Of a stretch of 33,543 nt of DNA, positions 1 to 9,608 are shown one piece after another; positions within the stretch are counted from its first letter, which is position 1, and each line of letters starts with the position of its first letter. The DNA comes from a virus. The stretch lies in IMG/VR virus record IMGVR_UViG_3300025889_000490, positions 1-33,543 of that record. One strand, 5' to 3'. A program made the position numbers and the translations under genes. The notes beneath the pieces are model-generated. The model did not search any database. It was not told the origin of the DNA and saw nothing but the letters and a program-made list of their open reading frames with translations.

Positions 1-13
1 ATTGGTAGTTGAA
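1..13. repeat. Terminal direct repeat, left copy
   Basis: These 13 bases (ATTGGTAGTTGAA) are identical to the last 13 bases of the window, 33531-33543. Merging the two copies keeps the tail-fibre frame open across the join, so this is best read as the overlap of a circular or circularly permuted assembly. It is too short to be a typical packaged terminal repeat. Confidence 0.75.
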
Positions 14-1314
14 TATAGATAACCTACATCGCCACCAGTAACACCCATAGCAAGATTGGCTTGACCGCCAGACCGTCTAGCAACAAATTCACCACCGTTT
101 GAATTGCCAACATCAACAGCAACATTACCTGCTGAAAGAAGGGCTGAAGGACTAACCCCAATCCCCACGTTACCGCTTGTGTCGATGGTCATTTGTGGTG
201 TACCATTTGTAACTAACGACAATGGGTGATTCGAAGTTGCTCCCATATAAAAAGTCGAATCAGGTTCGTGCGACCTAAAAATACCTTGTACATTTGTAGA
301 TTTAATAAAAAGACTTGCGTAATTACCTGCGTTTTTTAATGTAATAAGTTTTTCTCCCGATATAGCACTAGGTGTTTCCCCAATCCCCACGTTACCTGAA
401 CTATCAATCAAGAAAGCGTTTGATGTGCTTGTTCCAGTAGGTGAACCTGTATTTACTTCAAAGTTTTGACAGTTTATTTCGAACTGTCTTACATTGCTAT
501 TAGTAGAACCTTGATAAGTTGTAAGTGTTGCTCCACCCTCACTATTTGTTCCAATTTTTAAACCACTAACAGAATCAGCAACAATATCTAACTTTTCAGC
601 AGGAGAAACCCCAATCCCCACGTTACCGCTTGTATCTATTTCTAAACCCGTTGAACCACTATTGAAAGTAGCATTTCCACCTTTTATTCTAAAAATTTTC
701 CCATCACCTGCTTGTAAAAGCATTCCCGTACCATCATATCCAATATAAGCACCACTTGCACCGCTTCCCCTAAATGACATATATTGAGCAACATTTGTAC
801 CAGTACCTACATGAAGTACATTACCCGTACCATGAATGTCTAAAACTGTGCCAGGCTCAGTCGTACCAATCCCAAGACGTGCTTCGCTTGCATCCCAAAA
901 TAAACCTTGATTGTTAGCATCGTCATAAAAGGCAATATCGCCATCAGCTTCGATGCGTATTTTTTCGTCATTATTTACATAAAACGACATAGGGTTGTTA
1001 TCCCTTTGATTTATAAATGCACCAGCCGAATTTTGAACTATATCAAAACTAGCACTTCCAAGTGTTGTTCCTGCCGATAATTGCAAAACACCTGCACCAC
1101 TAGAACCCCCAACAACATCAACAATAGTGATTGCACTTGCTCCACTTGAAAAAACACTTAATGTATTTGTAGGCGAATTCGTACCAATCCCAATCGATGT
1201 AAGTAGTTGACCATCACCATTCTGAAGCCCACCAGTAGTTGGTGAACCTGCCGAAGTTCCAATCGTTAATAGATTGCCATAAGTGTCTTTGAGTTGTGTA
1301 CTTCTTAAATCCAT
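1..1314 (-). CDS. Tail fibre protein, N-terminal 438 codons (continues at 33530)
   Basis: The frame opens at an ATG at 1314 and stays open to base 1. Joining the ends on the shared 13 bases continues it in frame from 33530 to the stop at 32700, giving 714 residues. It carries repeats of the IDxSGNVGIG type, encoded near 156-190, 378-410 and 609-645, with degenerate copies near 850-880 and 1180-1200. Such repeats are typical of trimeric fibres of marine and Bacteroidota phages. They probably form the shaft that presents a C-terminal receptor-binding end. No Shine-Dalgarno sequence precedes the start; the context is A-rich. It lies downstream of the large tail protein, as expected for a late adhesin. 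Fibre identity is inferred from repeats and position; the receptor is unknown. Confidence 0.85.
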   Translation of the reverse strand, partial: MDLRSTQLKDTYGNLLTIGTSAGSPTTGGLQNGDGQLLTSIGIGTNSPTNTLSVFSSGASAITIVDVVGGSSGAGVLQLSAGTTLGSASFDIVQNSAGAFINQRDNNPMSFYVNNDEKIRIEADGDIAFYDDANNQGLFWDASEARLGIGTTEPGTVLDIHGTGNVLHVGTGTNVAQYMSFRGSGASGAYIGYDGTGMLLQAGDGKIFRIKGGNATFNSGSTGLEIDTSGNVGIGVSPAEKLDIVADSVSGLKIGTNSEGGATLTTYQGSTNSNVRQFEINCQNFEVNTGSPTGTSTSNAFLIDSSGNVGIGETPSAISGEKLITLKNAGNYASLFIKSTNVQGIFRSHEPDSTFYMGATSNHPLSLVTNGTPQMTIDTSGNVGIGVSPSALLSAGNVAVDVGNSNGGEFVARRSGGQANLAMGVTGGDVGYLYSTTN

Positions 1315-1412
1315 AATTTAGTGCTTGTCAAAATACATTGTTGATTGATTCCAAATTTGATTGGAGCGTGATAAAACACCCCATCTGATATGTGATATAT
1401 AGGTTAATAATC

Positions 1413-1745
1413 TCAATCTAGTATATCTATTAAAAGAAATTTAGCCGTTCTGTCGCTCGCTTCGTTACTTGCTCCCTTGAGCCTAACCTTGTTCACGTCT
1501 TTAAACACATCAGCAGGTAATGAATGCTTACCAGTTGCTACCGTTACACTATACTTGTTGCCAAACGTATCGTATATGTCGAACCACGTTCCGTCTATCT
1601 CTACTTGTACGTCAAATGATGTGTTCGTGTACGTGCCTTCTAGGATTAAAGAACCCATCTCGTAGTCTATGTTTCTGCCATCTATCTCTACTGCTGAAGA
1701 AACAGATTGACCACTTGTGATTGTCGTTGTTCTGATTTGAGCCAT
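1413..1745 (-). CDS. Small putative virion protein between large tail protein and fibre
   Basis: A 110-residue soluble protein with no signal peptide or membrane segment. It is rich in beta-forming residues, Thr and Val, with short alternating hydrophobic stretches that suggest a small beta-sandwich. It contains IDGTWFDIYDTFGNKYSV in the middle and ends with ILD. It sits between the 1609-residue tail protein (47 bases upstream) and the tail fibre (about 97 bases downstream), so a virion accessory role, such as a fibre connector or tail decoration, is the most economical guess. I do not recognise a named family. The 97 bases before the fibre hold no clear promoter or terminator. Confidence 0.7.
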   Translation of the reverse strand: MAQIRTTTITSGQSVSSAVEIDGRNIDYEMGSLILEGTYTNTSFDVQVEIDGTWFDIYDTFGNKYSVTVATGKHSLPADVFKDVNKVRLKGASNEASDRTAKFLLIDILD

Positions 1746-1792
1746 AGTTTTACATTTGTTTACAAATTACGAATTTTCTGTGTCTTTTGAAA

Positions 1793-4700
1793 TTACCCTG
1801 CCGAAATCTTTAACGTTCCGCCATCATTATATATCACCCCTGCTACTTGTGGGTCAGAAGTTGGGAGATTTTTCATTTTAATAATACCCGATAATTCGTT
1901 TTCACTTCTTGTTAGTCTAGCATATTGCGTGTTTGAAGAATTTACAAACAAACCATCAAGAGAAAGCCTTGTTTGACTGTCATAGCTTTTTACTATAATG
2001 TTTTGATTCAATTCAAATTGCGAAGCAAACCCAGTATCATCTGAAAAAACAGTAATGCGTATTTTTACCCAATCATAAGAATAAGAGTGTGCGCTAAATT
2101 TTACAGATACTGTATTGCCCACACTGGTTGCTAGTGAACTAAGAAAAGAACCGAAACTCGTATAACTACCGCCCGAACTTGTAGAGCCTAACGCTTCTAC
2201 TTGAATATAGGCTTCCGAACCATCCGCACCTAAAGAAGTAAGTTCTGCACCCACATCAATATATAATGAATCGCCTTTTGTGGTTTCAAATGCACTTGAT
2301 ATATAAGCCGTTCCTTGATTTATAACAGTCGCATCGCCCGCATTATATTCGCTTGTTTCAGTTAGTGAAAAAGTACCATCATTAACATCTACTTGGGTAC
2401 GTACTCTATCAGCATCTTCTAATTGAATGCGTTGATTAGCCGATTCTACTTTAATACCACCACTTGCATCGGTTGCGTCTAGGGTAAAAGTTGGCACTTT
2501 TATTTCAAAAGAACCTGCCGTTTCATTGTATTCTAAATAATTCGTTCCATCGCCTACCTTGAAGCGTATATCGCCAGTTGATAGTTTCCAAAAATTTTGA
2601 TTTGTAACCGTAGGTGTACTTATCGTTAAACCTTGTTCGTTGGTATTTAATTTACCAAGCGTAACCAAATAACTGCTAGTGCCTATTACTATATTTTCAT
2701 TCGCACTACTTATATCTAGGTTTGTAGTGTTTAAATCAAATGTATCGGTTTGTATATCAAATGAAGAACCATTAAAAGATAGGAAATTAGTGCCATCGCC
2801 TACCTTGAAGGTATTGCTTGTTAATTGTGCAAGTGTGCTAGCTCCATCCTTTAGGAATAGCCCACCATCAGTAACTAAAATATGCTCGTTTGAATTATCC
2901 CCTGCAAAGAAGCCGAATGTTTCCGTACTTAATCCCGAATAGCCGTTTAAATCCCCAAAAGCTACCCTTGTATTTGTTACGGCTTGTAGGTCCGCAAACG
3001 AATTGACTTCTGTTTGAAGTCGCATAATTAGGTTATCTTCCGACCTATCAACATTCCGATACATTATAGCCTGCCTATCAGCATCCGAAACGTTACCGTA
3101 TGCGATAATCAAATCGCCCTGCTCTAATTGTGTAATATCTCCTGCATCAATAGTAACTACAATATCGTTGCCTGATACGCTTGTAACCGTACCTCGAACC
3201 GACTTAACAATAGAACCAGTTCCACCACTTTCTAAATCGTTGTTAATATCTACTACTTGACAAATCCAAAGGTCATTCGCTTTAAAGGCATTTCCTGCCG
3301 TACCCGTAACATTTTCGACCGTAATTGTTTCTGCTCCTACGTTTACGCTTGAAACTCTACCCTGCGCTATACTTAATATCTCCGAACCACCTATCGTACT
3401 AATTTGCTTCGCTATAAACTCATAAACTCGTAATGCTCCACGAATCCTCATTTCTTCAAATTCAGCCGAACCATCTGCGTTTATTTTCCAATTAGTACCT
3501 GCCCACCCTTCAACAAATCCATCGTCTGCTAAATTTGCTTGAGTAGTAAGATTGCCTTGCAGGTTCATTGTGCTATTAAAGTCAGCCTCACCAGTCAAGG
3601 TTAGAGAGCCACCTACGGTTGCATTATTAGTAACCGCTAACGTATCAAAAGTTACACTATCAGAGGTACGAACGTTTTGATTCATTGCATACAACTCGTT
3701 ATCGCCTTGACCAGTATTCAATGTAGGTGCATCTAACGTGCCTGATATGGTAGTATTACCAGTTACGCTTAACGTGCCACCCACTGTCGTACTTCCACTT
3801 ACATCTAATGTGCTTAGTGTAGTTGCTCCAGTTACATCTAGTGTACCGCCTACCATTGCGTTAGTTCCTACATCTACCGTAGTGCCTATTGTTGCACTTG
3901 TTCCTACTTCTAAATAGGTATCTGCTTTTAGGTATGTTCCTGCGTGAATATGTTGGTCTGCATTAATACCATTATCAACGTCTAAACTCGTGCTTATATA
4001 AACTGGATTGTTGAATTTTTCACTAGGGTCAGCATCCCATACTTGAGTTGATGTATTCCATACGATACTCGTAGTGTCTATCTCATCGGTAATTATAGTG
4101 CCAGTGCTTACAATACCATTAAATGTAGGCGTATCACCAGTACCTAGTCCTAAGTTTGTACGGCTAGTATCTACATTATTTACATCACCGAAATTATTTA
4201 AAATACGTAAATATCTAGAGTCAGCTTCAGATTCAGTAAGCCCCTCAGTTTCCGGAGGTGTAACTATTATGCCTTGATTGCCGGACTGGTCTATGCGCTT
4301 TATTGTTGTTAGTGTATCTGTGCCGGTTTGTATATTTATTTGCACAAGTGTTGGCCGCCACCTGCCATTATATGTACCACCTACGTAAGCATAGTAGCTT
4401 CCATCGTACACAGATACATTAACTGGCTCATAGTTGCCAATTATATTTGCATTTATTTTAGTTGGCCTGCTGCGCTGCGTATCTATAACTTCTTTAAGTA
4501 ATAGTTCTTCAAAATTCACATAACTTGCCTGCGAGCGCCGTTTCCAACCAACTGTAATATCTTCTAGGTTAGTACTTGTTCGATAAGCACTTCTACTCCA
4601 AACATAAGGACCATCGCCATAGCGTATTGCGGGTAGTGTTAAATCGTCAGAAGCTACCGCAGTATTCTGCTCTAGCTTATAAACTATACTAGTACTCTCC

Positions 4701-6622
4701 GGATTACTAGGGTCAATAAATTGTACTATTGTATCAAGCCATAATGTTTCATCTATATACCCGCTTGCTATTTCACTTTCAAGAACCCTGGTTGGAAATA
4801 AATGTAGGTTAAGCTCAACTGTTTGGTCGGGCGGTAAGTCAGTAATCTCAAAACTTAAATCACCAACATATTCGGCCAATTTAAGTGTATCAGATAAACC
4901 GCGCACCATGCTTGCTCTTTGCACTGTGTGTGCGCCACTACCTTGATTAGTAAGAGTTATAAAACTACCACCATAACTGTCGCTAATTTGAAATGAATTT
5001 GTACTGCTATTTACAACATAATAAAACGTATCAGCATCTATGCCACCAGGTAAACTGCCACCAGTATTTGTAAAAATTACCAACTGTCCATCTTTTAAAC
5101 CATGGCCAGTAAAATCTACACTGTCTGTTGTTGTGTTTATATTTGCAGCAGTAAGGTTTATTATACTACTACTCATGCCAGTGTAACTAAGCCCAGGCGT
5201 TAAAAAACTACCAGTGCCAGTATCTAAAAAGTTTGCACCTAGTGTTAAAGCAAACTCCGCATTTTTTAAAGTTACTTCTTCTATGGTAAGTACTTTACTA
5301 GCACTGCCCGCGCCGCCATCACTTGTAATATCTACCGGGTTATTTAAACGGTTAGGAAAGGTATCAAAATAGTATTCATCACCGCCATAAGGTTTAGCAT
5401 AGTAAGTAACACCGGAAGAAAGCCCACCAGGAAGAGCGCCAACATTATTTTCAAATCTTACTTTTTGGTCTATACTTAAACCCGGTGTAACATCTATTGT
5501 ATCTGTACTTATATCTACATCAGCATTGCTAAATACATCGTAATTATTATAAGGCACAGTAACACGGCTAATATTTCTAGCGGTAAAAATAATGCTTTCA
5601 TCACCACTTAGCCTCACATTCATTGTGTATTTTTGCTCACTTGGGCTGCTTATGGTTACAGTTTGTGGCACTGTAATGTTTGCATTTAAACTCTTATGGT
5701 CAAACTCTACTGTCGCGCTTTGTAAGGCAGGATAGGTAGTTACTTGGCTACTATCAATTAAAACTGGTAGCCCTAAATCTTTATCGGTGTAAATAGTTTG
5801 CTCTAAATCTACAGTTACAACACCTGCTGCCGTACCATTTAATTGATAATCACCTCTTACAACATTTTGACTATCCTCAAATGCGCTTAACTGTATTACA
5901 TTAAATGCACCGTTCATCTGATAGATTAACAACTGAGGAGCGGCAGTATATTTTAAGGCATCATATACGCTTATACTTGTATCAGTTTCATTACCTTGGC
6001 GGCCATAGTTTCTAAGTTGTATAGTATCGTGATATACTTGATTTAAAAAATCATCTGTAAGCGTTGTTCCCTGAGCCTGCCAACTAGTAAAAGTACGTAG
6101 CACATTACCGGTATAACGCAAAGAATCTAAACCCAGTTGACTTATTAAGTCGGCAATAGTTTGAATTACTTTTTGCCGGTTATCTGTTGGCGTATATTCT
6201 TGTGTCTTTAATACTTCAAAATCTTTAAACTGTAATTTAGCAAGATATTTTTCCTTCTCCGGGTAACTTAATATCCTTCCGCTTGCATAGCCCTGCCATA
6301 GTATATTACCAGTTGTCCCCTGCGCCCATTGTATGTAGTATTCTTTTTTGCTACCAGTTTTTATATCCTCTATTAGTTGCTTTGTGCTTGCATCTTTACC
6401 CCAAACATTCCAGTCAAGCACACCCATTAAAATTTTATTGTAAGTAGGGTTTAAATAACCCTCGTTACTATCGGAAGAAATTTCCTGGTGTTTAAAAGTA
6501 AACCCAGTACTATCGGTTATCTGTAAGCTAGAGCCAGTGTAACCATCCTGGTAAATATGTAGGTAGTCTGTAACATCGTTATGATTTTTAGTACTCCAAT
6601 ATGCTCTTAGTCCGTATGCCAT
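1793..6622 (-). CDS. Large tail-tip/baseplate protein with fibre-like repeats
   Basis: A 1609-residue protein starting one base after the tape-measure stop. Residues 1-350 look like a tail-hub domain (distal-tail or gpJ-like position). Residues about 371-446 and 498-568 are two copies of a module with LPGG(L/I), then YY, at 397-400 and 524-527. A low-complexity stretch at about 900-1050 repeats short TxGGTL or TxxGTL units and probably forms a fibrous shaft. The following part (RVYEFIAKQI) resembles the conserved C-terminal half of tail proteins in Bacteroidota phages. Size and position directly after the tape measure fit a central tail-tip protein that holds fibres and contacts the cell. The precise split between hub, fibre and any enzymatic part cannot be seen; I found no lysin motif. 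Confidence 0.8.
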   Translation of the reverse strand: MAYGLRAYWSTKNHNDVTDYLHIYQDGYTGSSLQITDSTGFTFKHQEISSDSNEGYLNPTYNKILMGVLDWNVWGKDASTKQLIEDIKTGSKKEYYIQWAQGTTGNILWQGYASGRILSYPEKEKYLAKLQFKDFEVLKTQEYTPTDNRQKVIQTIADLISQLGLDSLRYTGNVLRTFTSWQAQGTTLTDDFLNQVYHDTIQLRNYGRQGNETDTSISVYDALKYTAAPQLLIYQMNGAFNVIQLSAFEDSQNVVRGDYQLNGTAAGVVTVDLEQTIYTDKDLGLPVLIDSSQVTTYPALQSATVEFDHKSLNANITVPQTVTISSPSEQKYTMNVRLSGDESIIFTARNISRVTVPYNNYDVFSNADVDISTDTIDVTPGLSIDQKVRFENNVGALPGGLSSGVTYYAKPYGGDEYYFDTFPNRLNNPVDITSDGGAGSASKVLTIEEVTLKNAEFALTLGANFLDTGTGSFLTPGLSYTGMSSSIINLTAANINTTTDSVDFTGHGLKDGQLVIFTNTGGSLPGGIDADTFYYVVNSSTNSFQISDSYGGSFITLTNQGSGAHTVQRASMVRGLSDTLKLAEYVGDLSFEITDLPPDQTVELNLHLFPTRVLESEIASGYIDETLWLDTIVQFIDPSNPESTSIVYKLEQNTAVASDDLTLPAIRYGDGPYVWSRSAYRTSTNLEDITVGWKRRSQASYVNFEELLLKEVIDTQRSRPTKINANIIGNYEPVNVSVYDGSYYAYVGGTYNGRWRPTLVQINIQTGTDTLTTIKRIDQSGNQGIIVTPPETEGLTESEADSRYLRILNNFGDVNNVDTSRTNLGLGTGDTPTFNGIVSTGTIITDEIDTTSIVWNTSTQVWDADPSEKFNNPVYISTSLDVDNGINADQHIHAGTYLKADTYLEVGTSATIGTTVDVGTNAMVGGTLDVTGATTLSTLDVSGSTTVGGTLSVTGNTTISGTLDAPTLNTGQGDNELYAMNQNVRTSDSVTFDTLAVTNNATVGGSLTLTGEADFNSTMNLQGNLTTQANLADDGFVEGWAGTNWKINADGSAEFEEMRIRGALRVYEFIAKQISTIGGSEILSIAQGRVSSVNVGAETITVENVTGTAGNAFKANDLWICQVVDINNDLESGGTGSIVKSVRGTVTSVSGNDIVVTIDAGDITQLEQGDLIIAYGNVSDADRQAIMYRNVDRSEDNLIMRLQTEVNSFADLQAVTNTRVAFGDLNGYSGLSTETFGFFAGDNSNEHILVTDGGLFLKDGASTLAQLTSNTFKVGDGTNFLSFNGSSFDIQTDTFDLNTTNLDISSANENIVIGTSSYLVTLGKLNTNEQGLTISTPTVTNQNFWKLSTGDIRFKVGDGTNYLEYNETAGSFEIKVPTFTLDATDASGGIKVESANQRIQLEDADRVRTQVDVNDGTFSLTETSEYNAGDATVINQGTAYISSAFETTKGDSLYIDVGAELTSLGADGSEAYIQVEALGSTSSGGSYTSFGSFLSSLATSVGNTVSVKFSAHSYSYDWVKIRITVFSDDTGFASQFELNQNIIVKSYDSQTRLSLDGLFVNSSNTQYARLTRSENELSGIIKMKNLPTSDPQVAGVIYNDGGTLKISAG

Positions 6623-9004
6623 TTAAAACCCATATTGACCCTTTTGGCTTAATGTAAAAAACTCATCTGGGCCAAGTTTAGCAGTATAATTTTCTAGCGC
6701 CGTTTCAAATGCAGAAGCTACGTCAAAACTTGTATCAACATTAACACTATTAAGGTTATTTGCAGCCAACTGAGTTGCAGTGCCTGCAACATTAGGTATA
6801 GCGGTATTGTTACCGGCTAATCTTTTAAACAAACTGCCAAGCAGTCCACCGCCTTGGCCTAAAAATCCGGCAGTTTCTGAACCACCAATAGTAAGCCCAC
6901 CAGTAAGCAAGGTTGTAAGTGCAAATTGTAGCGCTTTACTTGCTAATAAGCCGGCTAACTGTTTTAATTGGTCTGCTAAACTTTTACCGGTCATTATTGC
7001 CTTTGTAAACGCATCTGCTATGCCCTCACCTAAACTAGTGTACGCTCTTTTTACAAGTGCTGCATCGCTTTTTATTCGGTTAAAGTCTTGTCGTACCCTA
7101 TCTAACAGAGTTAATGTTTTGGCTACCTGCCCTTCATCTACTGTTGGTGTTACATCTACTGCATCTTCTGTTGGTGTTACATCTTGCGCTGCCATACCAA
7201 GTAACTCGGTAAGGCCAAGCGTTTCCATTATGCCCTCTTTACTAAAGTTTACATAGTCACCAAACTTTTTAAATTCGTTGTTGTATTCCTTTTGTTCGGT
7301 TTTGGCATCCTCTACCGAATCTGCTATTACCCTAAATGGATTAACTTTGTTTATATCGCTAAGTGCTTCAACGGTTTTAGCAGCAAAATCAGAACCGGAC
7401 TCAGCGGCTATTTTAGCATCTACACTTGCAGCAACTAGTTCCTCGCCTAACTCCCGCACGCCAGCGGCTGCACCTTCGAAAAAAGGTATTTTAGCTAGCA
7501 GCTTTTGTGCATTAAAAGCTAAAATCGCAAATTCACCAAGTATATCTGATTTTACCGTTAGCATTCTGCCCACTAACCAATTAAAAAACCCACTAAACTT
7601 TTCGGCCATAAACCGCACGGCGATAGTTATTCCATCAATAAAAAGACTAAAAATATTGTACCTAAGTACAAATTGCATCATTTCTATTAGTGTGTTTTTC
7701 CACCAGTCAGTATCAGACATGCGTTCTTTAACTGCTTCCCAGTTGTCAAGCATGTAAAGGAATGCGCCTACAAGGGCAGTAATCCCGGCAATAATTAAAA
7801 ATACCGGGCTGCTTACCAGAGCCATACCAACCGCAACTGCTTTTAGCGCTGCTGCAATAATTAACAATGCAGGGCCAACGCCTGCCAACACTGCTAGTAA
7901 TTTTACTATATTTTGTTTCGTTTCATCACTAGCATTTGTAAACTGGCGTATCTTTGCAGTAACCTTATCAACAAGTTTTTCTGCGCCACTTAAAATGCCA
8001 ATATCTGCAAAAGATATAAGCATGCCTTCTAACGCGCTGCGTGCCTCTGTAAGCGCACCTGATAAACCTTGCATCTGTCGCTCTGCAATTTCTTTAGCAG
8101 TGCCGCCGCTATCTTTTAGCGCCGTTTCAAAGTCGCGTAACTTTGTTGTGCCTTGTTGTAGTAATGCAACCAAGCCTGGGCCTGCTCTTTGGCCAAACAT
8201 ATCTATTGCGTTTTGTGTGCCACCACTTTTAGCAATAAGTTCATCTAGTAGGTCAGCCATGGGCCGCATTTGCCCATTACTGTCATTCATACTAAAGCCA
8301 AGTTCTTTTGAGGCCTCACCTAGCTGCACCATAATACCACGCAAGGTTGTGCCCGCCCGGCTTGCTTGTATGCCCGCATCTGAAAGCATACCAATTATGG
8401 CTGAAGTTTCTTCCATGCTTACACCAAAACCCGCCGCCACTGGTGCAACAAAACTCATAGCAGTACCTAACTGCATTAAGTTAGTATTGCTGCTTGTAAA
8501 TGTTTTGGCCATTACATCAACAACACGCGCCATATCTTCCGCATCCATGTTAAAGCCAGTAAGTATATTACTAGCAATATCAGAGGCAGTTGCTAAATCC
8601 ATCGCGCCGGCACTTGCTAAGTTTAAAACGCCTGGCATCGCAGTCATTATTTGGCTAGTTTCAAAACCTGCCATAGCTAAAAAGTTCATACCTTCAGCAG
8701 CCTGCGTAGCAGTAAACTTTGTAGTGCGCCCAAGTACTTTAGCTTGTTCGCGTAGCATGTTAAATTCTTCGCCAGTTGCACCAGTTACCGCACCCACCTG
8801 GTTCATGGCTCGCTCAAAGTCTGCCGCAGTTTTTAACATAGCAGAGCCAACACCGACAATAGGCACAGTTAGTGTGCGCGTTAAAGTTTGCCCAGTTTGC
8901 TTAACACCGGCGCTAAAATCTTTAAGCATACCACTGGCCTGGTTTAGCCCTTGTTGCAGCTTCTTTATGTCAACGCCTAATACTACATTAAATGCGCCTA
9001 ACAT
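6623..9004 (-). CDS. Tail tape measure protein
   Basis: A 793-residue protein of the phage tail tape-measure family, which sets tail length and takes part in DNA ejection. The N-terminal 330 residues contain the Ala/Gly-rich helical region typical of the family core (FERAMNQVGAVTGATGEEF near residue 65, then repeated helices to about 330). A long hydrophobic block at about 365-415 contains two or three potential membrane segments. By the usual rule of about 0.15 nm per residue it predicts a tail near 120 nm. The start overlaps the upstream chaperone frame by 7 bases and has a strong Shine-Dalgarno (AAAGGAGAGG). Position between chaperone and tail tip is canonical for siphoviruses. Confidence 0.93.
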   Translation of the reverse strand: MLGAFNVVLGVDIKKLQQGLNQASGMLKDFSAGVKQTGQTLTRTLTVPIVGVGSAMLKTAADFERAMNQVGAVTGATGEEFNMLREQAKVLGRTTKFTATQAAEGMNFLAMAGFETSQIMTAMPGVLNLASAGAMDLATASDIASNILTGFNMDAEDMARVVDVMAKTFTSSNTNLMQLGTAMSFVAPVAAGFGVSMEETSAIIGMLSDAGIQASRAGTTLRGIMVQLGEASKELGFSMNDSNGQMRPMADLLDELIAKSGGTQNAIDMFGQRAGPGLVALLQQGTTKLRDFETALKDSGGTAKEIAERQMQGLSGALTEARSALEGMLISFADIGILSGAEKLVDKVTAKIRQFTNASDETKQNIVKLLAVLAGVGPALLIIAAALKAVAVGMALVSSPVFLIIAGITALVGAFLYMLDNWEAVKERMSDTDWWKNTLIEMMQFVLRYNIFSLFIDGITIAVRFMAEKFSGFFNWLVGRMLTVKSDILGEFAILAFNAQKLLAKIPFFEGAAAGVRELGEELVAASVDAKIAAESGSDFAAKTVEALSDINKVNPFRVIADSVEDAKTEQKEYNNEFKKFGDYVNFSKEGIMETLGLTELLGMAAQDVTPTEDAVDVTPTVDEGQVAKTLTLLDRVRQDFNRIKSDAALVKRAYTSLGEGIADAFTKAIMTGKSLADQLKQLAGLLASKALQFALTTLLTGGLTIGGSETAGFLGQGGGLLGSLFKRLAGNNTAIPNVAGTATQLAANNLNSVNVDTSFDVASAFETALENYTAKLGPDEFFTLSQKGQYGF

Positions 9005-9608
9005 ATTCCTCTCCTTTTATTGCTACGTTTAAAAATTTCTTGCACCTGCTCCCTGCTTAACCTTGGCTTTTTTTCTATGTCATTATCTAGTGGGAACATT
9101 TTATTAGGTGTTAATTTTTTTCTAAACTTACTATCTAAGCCCGAATATACAGAAACTAGATAAGAATTTATACGCATCACGTTTAATTCGTGCAGCATAT
9201 TTTCCCTATAAGCCCTCGCCATAAGGTTGTAGTCATAAATAGTGGTGCTGCGAATGTTCTCCGGTGTTAGGCCCATTCTAAAACCTAATACCAACATATC
9301 TTGCAGTGTAGCTATTTGGCTTTCTTGTTTTGAGGGCTGCGTAGGTTTCCCACTGATTCGCTAACCAGTGAAAATATTTCATTTAACTGCGCAAAATCCA
9401 TAGTGCCTATTACATCCGCCGGTACTTCATTACCACCGGAAGCGGAAAGGGCCTGGATAAATAATTTAATGTTAGCAACTTTATCTAATGCCGCATCAAT
9501 ACTATTTAATCCAACCCCGGCTTCCTCGGTAAAACGCTCTAAAGCGTTAAGGTCAAACCTAAACGAATAATCTACGCCATCTATGGTAATAGATTTACTG
9601 CCTGCCAT
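8998..9608 (-). CDS. Tail assembly chaperone, long form made by -1 frameshift (gpGT-like)
   Basis: A 203-residue fusion predicted from two overlapping frames. The zero frame starts at 9608. At GGGAAAC (9345-9351) a -1 slip enters the frame that stays open to the stop at 8998. The join reads SESVG then KPTQPSKQESQIATLQDML, and no stop lies between the slip site and the ATG at 9297, which would otherwise start a 99-residue protein. In lambda and many other long-tailed phages the equivalent G/GT pair is made in this way and loads the tape measure for tail tube assembly. The gene order tail tube, chaperone, tape measure matches. The slip is inferred from heptamer, phase and position. Independent initiation at 9297 has no good ribosome site. 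Confidence 0.75.
9312..9608 (-). CDS. Tail assembly chaperone, short form (gpG-like)
   Basis: A 98-residue protein read in the zero frame to its own stop. It begins with a beta-strand (SITIDGVDYSFRFDLNALERF) and continues as helices, the pattern seen in short tail chaperones of long-tailed phages. Its start overlaps the tail tube stop by one base, so the two are translationally coupled. Near its end the codons GTG GGA AAC form a slippery heptamer, from which a fraction of ribosomes should enter the downstream frame. The short and long forms act together on the tape measure before tail polymerisation and are normally absent from the virion. Family assignment rests on position, size and slip site rather than on strong sequence similarity. 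Confidence 0.78.
   Translation of the reverse strand: MAGSKSITIDGVDYSFRFDLNALERFTEEAGVGLNSIDAALDKVANIKLFIQALSASGGNEVPADVIGTMDFAQLNEIFSLVSESVGNLRSPQNKKAK
9345..9351 (-). promoter_or_regulatory. Programmed -1 ribosomal frameshift site GGGAAAC
   Basis: On the minus strand the sequence is GTG GGA AAC in the chaperone frame, so G GGA AAC has the exact X XXY YYZ phase for -1 slippage. It closely resembles the lambda G/T site GGGAAAG. It lies 33 bases before the zero-frame stop. I did not find an obvious strong stimulatory hairpin just downstream. Confidence 0.75.

Noticed and set aside
7995-9032. Plus-strand ORF of 345 codons opposite the tape measure
   Set aside because: It is an open antisense shadow of a long Ala/Gly-rich gene: Ser/Pro/Ala-rich composition, no domain, no start signals.
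8998-9297. Independent 99-residue gene starting at ATG 9297
   Set aside because: The frame is open further upstream to the slippery heptamer, the linker reads naturally, and no ribosome site precedes 9297. It is better as the frameshift extension.
9312-9340. Slippery sequence near CAAAACAAGAAAG at the end of the short chaperone
   Set aside because: None of the A-rich runs has the X XXY YYZ phase; the upstream GGGAAAC does.
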